DNA of 31,515 bases from CAUUJV01 sp963545565 (GCA_963545565.1 CAUUJV010000017.1:1-31515); one strand, 5' to 3'; numbered from the stretch's first letter, positions 7,743-16,344 are shown. Numbers and translations: made by a program. The notes: generated by a model not told the origin, from the sequence alone.

Positions 7743-7774
7743 CATAACTACATAACTGCATAACTACATAACGA
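7743..7774 (+). repeat. Four tandem 8-bp repeats upstream of the surface adhesin
   Basis: CATAACTA, CATAACTG, CATAACTA and CATAACGA follow each other with exact 8-base period. The tract ends 49 bases before the adhesin ATG at 7824 and lies in the only region that can hold its promoter. A TTGCGC (7720-7725) is placed 17 bases before the first CATAAC unit, so each unit could act as a poor -10. Changes in copy number would alter promoter geometry. Confidence 0.85.
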
Positions 7775-7823
7775 ATTTATGAAAAGAAAGACATGAAATG
7801 TCAAGAGAAGACACGGAGAAGAT

Positions 7824-10259
7824 ATGGAAAAGCTGATAAAAAATATATTCAAACAGGAGCCTGTAAGAGTAACAGTGTGTGTAATCGTGGCACTGACACT
7901 TATGTTGGGCTTTATTCTGGCATCACTGGGAAATTCTCGAATTGGAGCGCAACCTGCTCACGCAGTCAGCGGGCAAGTAGTTGCAAATCCTGAGGGATCA
8001 GGGTATTTAACGTACACACGCGGTAAATGGAATATGAGAATAGGTTCTTTCGGCAAAACACAAGATGGACACAATGTGTATTGCATTGAAACAGACCTAG
8101 AAGCAACTCTTAATTTTTCTGATGATCAGCAAGTTGCTGATTCTGACGATGCCAGGCGCATTGCTTATTTGGCAGATGCCTATGAAAACAATATGGATCC
8201 ACTAACACAGGGCGCAATTGGTGTGCTTGTGCATGATCATTTTGAAGCACATGACAAGGCTGCATGGGTAAAGCGTAAGGCAATGATTTTTAACGATTAT
8301 CCGCAAATTCAGCAGCGCATAAATGAGTTATGGAATGAAGCAAGCAGCAAAGTAGTGTCATCTATGAGGGCAACTTACGGCTATACCACAGGTATGCGCA
8401 CTGGCCGTATTAAAGTGCAGGTTACAAATAGCTCAGGTCAATCACTGCAGAATATTCCTGTAACGTTAACTCTCAAAGGTCCGGCAGTTTTTGACAAAAA
8501 TAATCAGGCAACTCTTCAGGTAAATTCTAGTGATGGAGATGTTGAAATTACATGGCATGCAACGGGTACAGGTGAAGTGACGGTCGAGCAAGGTGCTCAG
8601 GTTTCTCGTATTCGCCGATTAATTACTTCGCAGGATTACGTAACTCTTGGAAATCCAACGACGGCATACTATAACGGCATCCATTTCAACGTGCGTAAAG
8701 AGTTTAAGCCAATGATAAGTACTGTGGCAAAGCCACGAATTATTGATGAAAATGCAACGGTTGTTGATTCTGTGACATCAGGAGTTGCTCAAGGAGATGT
8801 GTGGGAAAAGGGAGTGAGCCTGAATGCTCAAGGGTATTTTTACACAGGTATCGATGAGAACTCTTTGCGTCGGCACATCACTCCAAAAGCTGGGCAGAGC
8901 GCTCATGATTTCATTAACCAATTAGCTAAGCAAGGATTTTCGCCAGTCGCATTTGGTAAAGCAACGTTTACGGGTGCAAACCAAACTCAGAATATTGAAG
9001 CCACTGTAGCTCCAGATTCTGATCAGAAATATACTAATGATGCTTCTACAGCAACCTTTGGAACGTGGGTATGGGTTATAGATCGCTCAGAACAGACAGC
9101 TGAGTCGCAACAGTGGATTGACTCTGACGTGGTATCACCATTCCTTGATATTCCTGAAACTGTAAGCTTGCGTAAAAAAGTCTCTGTAGATTCAACTGTT
9201 ACAGAACACACAGCGATTGTGGGATCAACTTTGAGCGACCATATTACAGTTTCTGGATTTCCTGATAATCACCCACGATTCTCCGGAAATAAGGAATTTG
9301 GGTGGAAACAAGACACAGTATATGCACAAGTAAGTATTTACTGGTCTGGCGATAAAACTAATCCTGAGAATGATGTGAAATATAAGCCAAACACGATTGA
9401 CCCACCAGCTTTAGACGAGCATCATGCATTAATTGGCACATGGGACTATGCGGCTAAGAATGGCGATATAAAAATCGGCGGAGGTCGCCCTGATGCTCAC
9501 GGAAAGAAAGTGCATATCAATGCGGAAACTCATGGATATTACGTATTCGTTTACAGTTTTGCTGGCGATGATAGAGTGCTACCAGTTTCCAGTGCATACA
9601 ACGACGAGTGGGAGTGTGCTCAAGTAGTTGAGCATCATGAAGAGACTAATAAAAAAGTGTCACTTGTTACTGCAACAACCAGTACCACGGTGCAGCCAGG
9701 TGAACCGTTTGCAGACACAGCCATGATTACAGGAGACATTGAAGATGGGGCATATATTACTTTTACGGCTTTTGATGCTGTAAAGACTAAGAATCCAGAC
9801 TCATCTGTGGTGAAGCTTCTTGATGAGAAACGAGTTGATATCAATAAGAGCATAGATTTGTGCACAACAAACACTGCGTATGCTCTTAAATCCAAGGCTC
9901 TGGACTCCGAACCACATTATTGTGTGCGCAGTCCCGAAGTTTCTACTCATACGGAAGGAACTTCATATTGGAAGGCAACGGTGTGGAATGCGGAAGGTGA
10001 AATTCTTGCATCACATACTTTGGGGGCTGAGAATGAGAACACCAGTATTAATCCTCATGAGCCTAGCCCTAAGACTCCTTCTTCCAATAATTCTTTAGCA
10101 AGAACGGGCGCAAGCGTAAGTCCACTTGCACTTGCCGCAGGGTTATTGCTGAGTATAGGTGTTGTAACTTACGCAATTATTTTTATCTCTCACAAGGGAG
10201 TCGGTAAGGAAATTGGCGGAAAGACTAATAGGGAGGCTGGTAAAGGACTGCATAAATAA
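7824..10259 (+). CDS. LAxTG-anchored surface protein with a predicted thioester (TQxA-type) adhesin head
   Basis: Large secreted, wall-anchored protein of 811 residues. Residues 1-47 form a signal peptide ending AHA. Residues about 60-140 resemble a thioester adhesin domain: cysteine C87 in NVYCIE and the TQxA motif T128-Q129-G130-A131 in PLTQGAIGVLVHDHF could form an internal Cys-Gln thioester. A stalk of three related beta-rich modules follows (about 300-440, 448-640 and 645-745), each opening with a pattern like VxxGxxxxDxxxxxG. C680 and C700 may form a disulfide. The C-terminus has LARTG (758-762), a hydrophobic segment (about 768-789) and a basic tail. LAxTG is the motif of class E sortases. 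GGAG at 7815-7818 supports the start. Probable role: covalent attachment to host or neighbouring-cell surfaces (inference). Confidence 0.82.
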   Translation: MEKLIKNIFKQEPVRVTVCVIVALTLMLGFILASLGNSRIGAQPAHAVSGQVVANPEGSGYLTYTRGKWNMRIGSFGKTQDGHNVYCIETDLEATLNFSDDQQVADSDDARRIAYLADAYENNMDPLTQGAIGVLVHDHFEAHDKAAWVKRKAMIFNDYPQIQQRINELWNEASSKVVSSMRATYGYTTGMRTGRIKVQVTNSSGQSLQNIPVTLTLKGPAVFDKNNQATLQVNSSDGDVEITWHATGTGEVTVEQGAQVSRIRRLITSQDYVTLGNPTTAYYNGIHFNVRKEFKPMISTVAKPRIIDENATVVDSVTSGVAQGDVWEKGVSLNAQGYFYTGIDENSLRRHITPKAGQSAHDFINQLAKQGFSPVAFGKATFTGANQTQNIEATVAPDSDQKYTNDASTATFGTWVWVIDRSEQTAESQQWIDSDVVSPFLDIPETVSLRKKVSVDSTVTEHTAIVGSTLSDHITVSGFPDNHPRFSGNKEFGWKQDTVYAQVSIYWSGDKTNPENDVKYKPNTIDPPALDEHHALIGTWDYAAKNGDIKIGGGRPDAHGKKVHINAETHGYYVFVYSFAGDDRVLPVSSAYNDEWECAQVVEHHEETNKKVSLVTATTSTTVQPGEPFADTAMITGDIEDGAYITFTAFDAVKTKNPDSSVVKLLDEKRVDINKSIDLCTTNTAYALKSKALDSEPHYCVRSPEVSTHTEGTSYWKATVWNAEGEILASHTLGAENENTSINPHEPSPKTPSSNNSLARTGASVSPLALAAGLLLSIGVVTYAIIFISHKGVGKEIGGKTNREAGKGLHK

Positions 10260-10274
10260 AAGTTGATTTGAGAA

Positions 10275-10308
10275 TATGAATTCATACGTGCATAACAATG
10301 TGACACAT
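10275..10308. promoter_or_regulatory. Palindromes upstream of adhP
   Basis: TATGAATTCATA (10275-10286) is a perfect 12-bp palindrome, and ATGTG-A-CACAT (10298-10308) is a perfect 5+1+5 palindrome. A -10-like TATCCT follows at 10336-10341. These are candidate operator sites for adhP. I could not match them to the Rex consensus or another named regulator. Confidence 0.3.
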
Positions 10309-10354
10309 ATTTGTACGTGACATTCTGATTTTTGCTATCCTAGTGTTGTTTCCT

Positions 10355-10369
10355 CCCACAGAGTGTGGG
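10355..10369 (+). promoter_or_regulatory. Leader hairpin just before the adhP ribosome binding site
   Basis: CCCACA (10355-10360) and TGTGGG (10364-10369) form a six-base stem with a GAG loop, ending seven bases before the AAAGGAG Shine-Dalgarno (10377-10383). It may affect mRNA stability or translation; the role is unknown. Confidence 0.4.
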
Positions 10370-10390
10370 GATGTACAAAGGAGTTCATTA

Positions 10391-11401
10391 ATGAAAGCTA
10401 TTGTTGCAACGCAAGATAAGCGAGCTGCAGTTGTAGAGAAGGAGCTTCGTGCTCTTCGTCCTGGTGAGGCTCGACTCAAGATGGAATGTTGCGGCGTGTG
10501 CCACACTGATATGCACGTTATGCATCAAGATTATGGTGATAAGACCGGTGTTATTCTTGGCCATGAAGGTATTGGAATTGTTGAGGAAGTTGCTGAAGGA
10601 GTAACTTCTTTGAAAGTTGGAGATCGTGCTTCTGTAGCATGGTTCTTCCAGGGTTGCGGTCACTGCGAGTATTGCACAACTGGTCGCGAAACATTGTGCC
10701 GTTCCGTGCTTAATGCCGGTTACACTGCAGATGGTGGTATGGCTGAGGAATGCATTGTTACTGCGGATTATGCAGTAAAGGTTCCTGAAGGGCTTGACCC
10801 AATGCCAGCTTCTTCTATCACGTGTGCTGGTGTAACTACATACAAGGCAATTAAAGAAGCTAATGTTCATGCCGGTGAATGGATTCTTATTTCCGGTTTA
10901 GGTGGTCTTGGAAATCTTGCTTTGCAGTATGCAAAGAATGTTTTCAACCTCAAGGTTATTGCAGTTGATATTAATCAGGGTCAGCTTGATTTTGCTAAGG
11001 AATATGGAGCAGATATCTGCGTCAATGCAACAACTGAAGATGTTGGCAAGGTTGCACAGGAAAAGGTCGGTGGCGTCCATGGTGCAGTTGTTACTGCAGT
11101 CGGCAAGGCTGCCTTCAACAGTGCGGTAGATGCTGTTCGCGCTGGTGGCCGTGTTGTGGCTGTTGGTCTTCCAACTGAGTCCATGGATTTGAGCATTCCT
11201 CGTTTAGTACTTGACGGTATTCAGGTTGTTGGCTCCTTGGTGGGAACTCGTAAGGATCTTGAGGAAGCATTCCAGTTCGGTGCAGAAGGAAAGGTTGTTC
11301 CTCAGTGCCAGACTCGCCCAATGGAAGATATCAATGATATCTTTGATGAGATGAGCGCAGGTAAGATTCGCGGCCGCATGGTTATTGACTTGCAGCATTA
11401 A
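10391..11401 (+). CDS. adhP: Zinc-dependent alcohol dehydrogenase, AdhP type
   Basis: Cytoplasmic NAD(P)-dependent medium-chain alcohol dehydrogenase interconverting aldehydes and primary alcohols, important for regenerating NAD+ in fermentation. It has 336 residues. Catalytic zinc ligands are C37 in GVCHTD, H58-E59 in LGHEG, and C145. The structural zinc lobe is complete as C89, C92, C95 and C103 (GCGHCEYCTTGRETLC). The Rossmann glycine motif is GLGGLG (169-174). The start is the ATG at 10391, seven bases after AAAGGAG; a longer open frame from 10343 runs through the ribosome binding site and is not used. A strong hairpin terminator follows at 11452-11492. The gene is monocistronic and has a leader hairpin and palindromes upstream that suggest regulation. 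Confidence 0.95.
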   Translation: MKAIVATQDKRAAVVEKELRALRPGEARLKMECCGVCHTDMHVMHQDYGDKTGVILGHEGIGIVEEVAEGVTSLKVGDRASVAWFFQGCGHCEYCTTGRETLCRSVLNAGYTADGGMAEECIVTADYAVKVPEGLDPMPASSITCAGVTTYKAIKEANVHAGEWILISGLGGLGNLALQYAKNVFNLKVIAVDINQGQLDFAKEYGADICVNATTEDVGKVAQEKVGGVHGAVVTAVGKAAFNSAVDAVRAGGRVVAVGLPTESMDLSIPRLVLDGIQVVGSLVGTRKDLEEAFQFGAEGKVVPQCQTRPMEDINDIFDEMSAGKIRGRMVIDLQH

Positions 11402-11451
11402 TCCATAATCCTCATATCTGCTTGTATAGCGAATAACGGATAGCAGATAGC

Positions 11452-11492
11452 AAGAAGCTCCGGCTCACATTTATAGTGGGTCGGAGCTTCTT
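11452..11492. terminator. Bidirectional hairpin terminator between convergent genes
   Basis: AAGAAGCTCCG (11452-11462) pairs perfectly with CGGAGCTTCTT (11482-11492). A further six pairs, two of them G-U, extend inward, giving a 17-bp stem with a seven-base loop. It separates adhP (plus) from the zinc-ribbon gene (minus). No long T-run follows on either side. Confidence 0.8.
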
Positions 11493-11523
11493 CATAGGAG
11501 AAAGCGGTAAAACTATTTCTTGA

Positions 11524-12843
11524 CTACTTCTTGCCGTATGTAGCAGCTGGCTTCACTGAGCCTTGAACTGTAGCACGACTTTGAGTAGCGTCACCATCGC
11601 TGGATGCTGAGGAGGAATCGCTGCCAGTGTCGACAGTCAAGCTGTTTTTAGACAGCGTGAAGGTTCCACTCATTGCGCGGTACATGGTGATGTAGCGAGT
11701 GTATTCATAGTCACCGGAAACATAGCTATAGCTTGCGCGAGAAGTAATATAAGAGGTTCGGAATGTTCCCTTATCCATATCAACTTCACTCAGTGAGATT
11801 GAGCTGCTGACTAACTCGCGACTCAAAGAAGTTGGATTTCCCACGCTTAAGCTCGAAGATTGAGGGTTAGTGAAGTTGCAGCCTTGAGCAGAGAGATCTG
11901 TTTTAGCAATACAAGCATCTACAGTTTCTTTAATCTTTGCTTGTAGTGCAGAGGTGAAGGTGTCATTCGGTGCAACTTGGATTGTTGCTGAGGTAGTTGT
12001 ATTTGTTCCAGCGGTATTGATACTTGCTGGTGTAACAGTTAGGTATTGCGTGTTTGATGTGGTGACGGAGAATTTGTACTCACCTGGGTAAAGGTACATT
12101 TCGTAAGGAATAGTAGTTGAGGTAGCATATCCGCCGGAGGAAAGTGTAGTAGTGGTTGTGTGTGAAGATGAAGCCCTTCCGAGCTTACTTGTGGCAATTT
12201 CTTTGCCGTTGAGCTTTACCTTGGTATAACCCTTAGGAATATAAACATACGCAGTGCGCTCAAGACCGCTAGAAATCTTGTATTTAGGGAAAATGCCGAG
12301 CGTAGTACCGGTCTGCTCTACTGTAACTTCTGTGCCAGAGGAGCTGCTTCCAACCTTGTATGTAACGTAAGCGGTGTTATTGCTGCCCATGCTGACTTCT
12401 ACGTTAGATATACCGGTTGAAAGGTTTTTCCCGATTTCAGAAGTGCGCATCGCCGCGGATTCTTTCCAAGCATCATCTGAGTTTGTTTTAGTTAGTGACG
12501 CAGCTTTATCGAAATTACCGTTTTTGATTGCGGTGACATATTCATCGACAACGTCTTCGGGGGATTGTGTGAGAGATTGCATAACGAAGTATGCGGCGAT
12601 AAGCGCAATAACAGCTGCAACTACGGCAATAATAATATTGCGCGTCTTCTTACTCATAGGTTTTTTCTGAGCAGTAGTATACGTTGAAGCTCCCTGCATG
12701 CCCTGTGCGCCATTCATTGGCGACTGAGTAGGCTGAGGACCTTGCTGGTTTTGCTGCGTAGCTTGAGCTGTTAATGGATTTCCGCATACTGTGCAAATCG
12801 GTGTTCCAGCAGGTAAGTAAGTACCACAATTTGAGCACTGCAT
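11524..12843 (-). CDS. Zinc-ribbon, single-pass membrane protein (TcaA-like)
   Basis: 439 residues. The N-terminal zinc ribbon is formed by C3-x2-C6 and C17-x2-C20, both followed by glycine. A Gln/Pro/Ala-rich linker (about 22-60) leads to a transmembrane helix at about 69-89. The remainder (about 95-439) is Ser/Thr-rich and predicted extracytoplasmic, with PEDVVDEYVTAIKNGNFDKA early on and YVYIPKGYTKVKLNGK in the middle. That layout resembles TcaA-type envelope proteins. The start is the ATG at 12841-12843 with AAGGAG upstream; a frame extension to 12894 has no support. It is a single gene facing adhP. Its biological role cannot be deduced; envelope sensing or wall-associated function is a guess from the architecture. 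Confidence 0.75.
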   Translation of the reverse strand: MQCSNCGTYLPAGTPICTVCGNPLTAQATQQNQQGPQPTQSPMNGAQGMQGASTYTTAQKKPMSKKTRNIIIAVVAAVIALIAAYFVMQSLTQSPEDVVDEYVTAIKNGNFDKAASLTKTNSDDAWKESAAMRTSEIGKNLSTGISNVEVSMGSNNTAYVTYKVGSSSSGTEVTVEQTGTTLGIFPKYKISSGLERTAYVYIPKGYTKVKLNGKEIATSKLGRASSSHTTTTTLSSGGYATSTTIPYEMYLYPGEYKFSVTTSNTQYLTVTPASINTAGTNTTTSATIQVAPNDTFTSALQAKIKETVDACIAKTDLSAQGCNFTNPQSSSLSVGNPTSLSRELVSSSISLSEVDMDKGTFRTSYITSRASYSYVSGDYEYTRYITMYRAMSGTFTLSKNSLTVDTGSDSSSASSDGDATQSRATVQGSVKPAATYGKK

Positions 12844-13074
12844 TGTTCTCTCCTTTGTTGTGCCTTCTCCAAGTGATTTCTTGTGGGGAATCACACATCT
12901 CGTGCCCAGATATTGGCAGATACGAGATATATCTTTATTCTAGGGCAAGAGCAGTGGTGAGGGCTTTGTAAATTTGGGGAAAGTATAAGAAAAATATACC
13001 TCACTTTTTAGAATCTGCAGTGTTTTAACTTATTGCATTTTGGCTGTTGTATTTCAGCTATTGAGACTGTTCTC

Positions 13075-13815
13075 TTACGATTTATCTTCTACTGCAGCTC
13101 GTTCTTTTCCGTAGAGTTCTGGAATGAAGCGTTCTTGATCGTGAACTTTGTCCCATAAAACGACGACATTCTGCTCAAATGATTTTGGTACGTCGATAAT
13201 GCGTTGATTGCTTGATCCACGGAATTGGAGAAGTGAATCGTGAAGTGTGCTGATATAGCGGCCATCTACCAAAATATCAATGAGTTTGAGTAATTCAATC
13301 TTGTCTGGAGTTTCTCCCGGACGCATGAGCTCTTCCCACGTGTAGCCAGTCCATGACCATACGTCTTTTGTGTCACCAAATTCTCGGCGAATCCGCTGAA
13401 GCAGAGGAATAAGCATAGGGGTGTTGAGCAGTGGCTCTCCACCAAGAAGAGTGAGACCTTGAACATAGTCAAGGCTGAGATCGGCAATAATCTGCTCCTC
13501 AAGCTCCTGCGTATATTCATGACCGGCTTGAAAATCCCAGATGGAGGAGTTGTAGCAGTCGTGGCATCGGAATGGGCATCCGCTGACGTATAAAGAACAG
13601 CGTATTCCTTCGCCGTCGGTAACAATAAAGCGCTTATAATCCGCTACGATATTGCGGCTAAGTTTTCTGCCATCCCATTGTCCTGCTGCTGGGTTATTGG
13701 ATAGTTCTGTTGGTATGGATGGCCCGCGGTTCAGATCGTGCGGAGCAAAATCGCGATGGCGCAGTGCTGGAGATGAAGTATTCAGTGATTTTGTAGGAAT
13801 GAAGCCGTCTGTCAT
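13075..13815 (-). CDS. nrdG: Anaerobic ribonucleotide reductase activating enzyme
   Basis: Radical SAM enzyme that uses S-adenosylmethionine and a 4Fe-4S cluster to create the glycyl radical on NrdD. The 246 residues include an N-terminal extension of about 55 residues compared with short NrdG proteins. The cluster motif is C80-x3-C84-x2-C87 (CPFRCHDC), followed by LLGGEPLL. The ATG at 13813-13815 has an AAGGA-type Shine-Dalgarno upstream. It lies 93 bases downstream of nrdD on the same strand, with an intercistronic hairpin between, so both genes are expected on one message whose relative expression may be tuned by that hairpin. Highly oxygen-sensitive chemistry implies anaerobic growth. Confidence 0.95.
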   Translation of the reverse strand: MTDGFIPTKSLNTSSPALRHRDFAPHDLNRGPSIPTELSNNPAAGQWDGRKLSRNIVADYKRFIVTDGEGIRCSLYVSGCPFRCHDCYNSSIWDFQAGHEYTQELEEQIIADLSLDYVQGLTLLGGEPLLNTPMLIPLLQRIRREFGDTKDVWSWTGYTWEELMRPGETPDKIELLKLIDILVDGRYISTLHDSLLQFRGSSNQRIIDVPKSFEQNVVVLWDKVHDQERFIPELYGKERAAVEDKS

Positions 13816-13853
13816 TATCGTCCTTGAAAGGTATGGAAGCTCAAAAAGGTGTG

Positions 13854-13898
13854 TATAACAAACGGGTCTGCTTTGTGACGGACCCGTTGAAAGTTATA
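13854..13898 (-). promoter_or_regulatory. Intercistronic hairpin between nrdD and nrdG
   Basis: AACGGGTC (13861-13868) pairs perfectly with GACCCGTT (13881-13888), with two further inner pairs including one G-U. TATAAC/GTTATA (13854-13859/13893-13898) forms an outer stem. It could act as a partial terminator or an mRNA processing or stability element setting the NrdD:NrdG ratio. Confidence 0.55.
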
Positions 13899-13908
13899 TG
13901 TAGAGCAC

Positions 13909-16296
13909 CTACTCTGCGTCGTCCCACCACTCTTTGGTGGTACCATCGCTGAGAGTTACGTGTCCGGTCTCTCCAGCCATGTGCTTTACACGGTGTGCAA
14001 TTTCTTCGTGACGGCCATGAACCATTGGACGCTGAATAGGGTTGCCAAGGTAACCGCAGGTGCGCTTGGTAACATTGCACTTCTCAGGGTCATCATTGCC
14101 ACACTCTGGGCACTTAAATCCAGTGTCGGTTGGAACGAAATCGCCCTCAAAACCACACTCGAAGCAGTGATCAATAGGAGTGTTAGTGCCAAGGTAACCA
14201 ATGCCGATATTATGTGCATAATCCCATACAGCTTCCAAAGCCTTTGGATTTGCTTGGAGTGAAGGGAACTCACAGTAGTTGATGAAACCGCCGTTTGCCA
14301 AGTATGGGAAGTCGCGTTCGTAGGAAAGCTTCTCCATAGGAGTTGGGCGCAACCATACTGGGTAGTGGAAGCTGTTGGTGTAGAAGTCGTGGTCGGTTAC
14401 GCCTTCTACAGAGCCAAACTTTTCCTTATCTAAGCGAGCAAAACGGTCAGTCAAGCTTTCTGCTGGGGTGGAGTATACGGAGTAATGGTAGCCTTCTGCC
14501 GCATCCCATTCCTTGCACAAGTTATGCATACGGCGGACGATTTCAAGAGCAAATTCCTTGCCCTCTTCGTCCCATGAATGATCCTTCATCCAGTCCTTGC
14601 CGAAGAGCATTGCAGTTGCTTCGTAGAGACCAATGTATCCCAAGGAAACAGTAGAACGGCTACGGTTGAAAAGCACATCGATATTATCGGTTGGCTTCAG
14701 ACGACCAAATGCACCGTTTTCGAACAAAGTTGGGGCGTTAATAGGAGTTGCTTCCTTGCAGCGCTTGATGCGGAACTGCAATGCTTCATGCGCAACATCC
14801 ATGCGCTGATCAAAGATGTTCCAGAAGCGTTCCTTGTCACCACGAGATTCCAAAGCAATACGAGGAATATTCACGGTAACAACGCCGAGGTTCATACGAG
14901 AATCTTCAACGTCTTTGCCTGTTTCTGGATCAATCCAGCCATTAAGGAAGGAACGGCAGCCCATAGGCGCCTTGAAGGAACCAGTAATCTTTACTATGTT
15001 CTCATAGAAGACGACGTCTGGGTACATACGCTTGGTTGCGCACTCAAGAGCAAGCTCTTTCAAATCATAATTAGGTGTGCCGGCTTTATCGTTAACGCCG
15101 CGCTTAACGGTGTAAACAAGCTTAGGGAAAATTGCAGTATGACGATCCTTGCCCAAACCACGAATACGAACAAGCATAATTGCGCGCTGAATCTCGCGCT
15201 CAAACCAGTTTTGGCCAAGGCCATAGCCCACAGTGACAAATGGAGTCTGTCCATTGCTGACGCGATTGGAATTAATCTGGTATTCCATAGTCTGCATTGC
15301 GTCATAAATGTTCTTACGAGTAAGAATCTTTGCATAGACTTCACGAAGCTGAGAGAGCTCATCAATATCGGTGTGGAAAGGCTCGTCCATTGGAAGTGGC
15401 TCACGGTTTTCGAAGTGCAACCACTTTGGCTCACGTGCCTTAAAGTTCTCAATTGCACGGCGTGCTACATCAAGTGGCTCACCATCAGGGAATACCACTT
15501 CAGCCATTTCCAAGTTCTTCTTGTAATCGAGCTCTGCATAAGGTGCAAGCATCTCATCTGCACGATTAACAGTCTGACCGCCATACTGGCTGCCGGCAAT
15601 ATCCTTGATAATCTGGGTAATTTGAGTTGCCGCAGTACCAATGGACTTAGGAGAATCCATCATTGCGTTTCCGAGCTTGAAACCGTTGGCAAGCATGTCA
15701 CCAAAATCAGGCAGGGAGCAGTTGGTCATTGGTGTAAATGGGGAGTAATCAGCATCGTGGAAGTGAATATCGCCCTTCAGATGTGCATTTGCAACATCCT
15801 GAGGGAGCATATTCATTGCAGATGCTTTGGAAACTGTTCCAGCAAGAAGGTCACGCTGTGTGGCATAAACGTTGGAATCCTTGTTTGCATTTTCGCGCAC
15901 CAAGCTCTCGTCGCGATTGATGAGCTTCTTGATTGCTTCGTTAACGTCACTTGCCTTTGCGCGCGCAATATCCTTGTTGAGGCGCCAAGAAGTGTAAGCC
16001 TGTGCAATGTCGTAGAGATGCTCTGTAACGAGTGCGTGCTCTACAATGCTCTGAATATCATCAATACGCACTGGGCCGTTATAACGACCAACAATCTTAG
16101 ACTCTACCTTATTGGTAATGGATTCAATGAGGCGTGCATTCTCAGGATCAATCTCTTGACCAACGCCTTTGAAAGCGCTCTCAATGGCGTGGATGATGTT
16201 CATAGAGTCGAAAGGAACGATGCGACCGTCGCGCTTTTCTACCTGAACCGACTCAATCCCTTCTGTGATTGTGTGCTCAAGTGTTTGAGTCTGCAT
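13909..16296 (-). CDS. nrdD: Anaerobic (class III) ribonucleoside-triphosphate reductase
   Basis: Makes deoxyribonucleoside triphosphates without oxygen using a glycyl radical. It has 795 residues. An ATP-cone allosteric domain occupies the N-terminus (VEKRDGRIVPFDSMNIIHAI near 19-38). The catalytic ten-stranded barrel follows, including APMGCRSFLNGW. Near the C-terminus a zinc site is formed by C711, C714, C729 and C732, and the radical glycine is G748 in KRTCGYLGNP. The ATG at 16294-16296 has a strong Shine-Dalgarno (GAGGAGG). The upstream region carries a 13-bp leader hairpin, NrdR-like boxes and two perfect DnaA boxes, suggesting control by both dNTP level and replication state. nrdG follows on the same strand. 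Confidence 0.97.
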   Translation of the reverse strand: MQTQTLEHTITEGIESVQVEKRDGRIVPFDSMNIIHAIESAFKGVGQEIDPENARLIESITNKVESKIVGRYNGPVRIDDIQSIVEHALVTEHLYDIAQAYTSWRLNKDIARAKASDVNEAIKKLINRDESLVRENANKDSNVYATQRDLLAGTVSKASAMNMLPQDVANAHLKGDIHFHDADYSPFTPMTNCSLPDFGDMLANGFKLGNAMMDSPKSIGTAATQITQIIKDIAGSQYGGQTVNRADEMLAPYAELDYKKNLEMAEVVFPDGEPLDVARRAIENFKAREPKWLHFENREPLPMDEPFHTDIDELSQLREVYAKILTRKNIYDAMQTMEYQINSNRVSNGQTPFVTVGYGLGQNWFEREIQRAIMLVRIRGLGKDRHTAIFPKLVYTVKRGVNDKAGTPNYDLKELALECATKRMYPDVVFYENIVKITGSFKAPMGCRSFLNGWIDPETGKDVEDSRMNLGVVTVNIPRIALESRGDKERFWNIFDQRMDVAHEALQFRIKRCKEATPINAPTLFENGAFGRLKPTDNIDVLFNRSRSTVSLGYIGLYEATAMLFGKDWMKDHSWDEEGKEFALEIVRRMHNLCKEWDAAEGYHYSVYSTPAESLTDRFARLDKEKFGSVEGVTDHDFYTNSFHYPVWLRPTPMEKLSYERDFPYLANGGFINYCEFPSLQANPKALEAVWDYAHNIGIGYLGTNTPIDHCFECGFEGDFVPTDTGFKCPECGNDDPEKCNVTKRTCGYLGNPIQRPMVHGRHEEIAHRVKHMAGETGHVTLSDGTTKEWWDDAE

Positions 16297-16308
16297 CGTG
16301 TCCTCCTC

Positions 16309-16344
16309 TAGTATCTTCTAATCAGGTCTGCTTAGAAGATACTA
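16309..16344 (-). promoter_or_regulatory. 13-bp perfect leader hairpin of nrdD
   Basis: TAGTATCTTCTAA (16309-16321) and TTAGAAGATACTA (16332-16344) form a perfect 13-bp stem with a 10-base loop. On the mRNA the stem ends one base before the GAGGAGG ribosome binding site. A -10-like TATAAA at 16352-16357 would start transcription near 16345, placing the hairpin at the very 5' end of the message. Confidence 0.75.

Noticed and set aside
7743..7774. CRISPR or iteron array
   Set aside because: Units are only 8 bases with no spacers and no replication or cas genes nearby.
14578..16311. 577-codon open frame on the plus strand opposite nrdD
   Set aside because: It lies wholly antisense to a fully conserved NrdD, has no family resemblance and no ribosome binding site; long antisense frames arise from codon bias.
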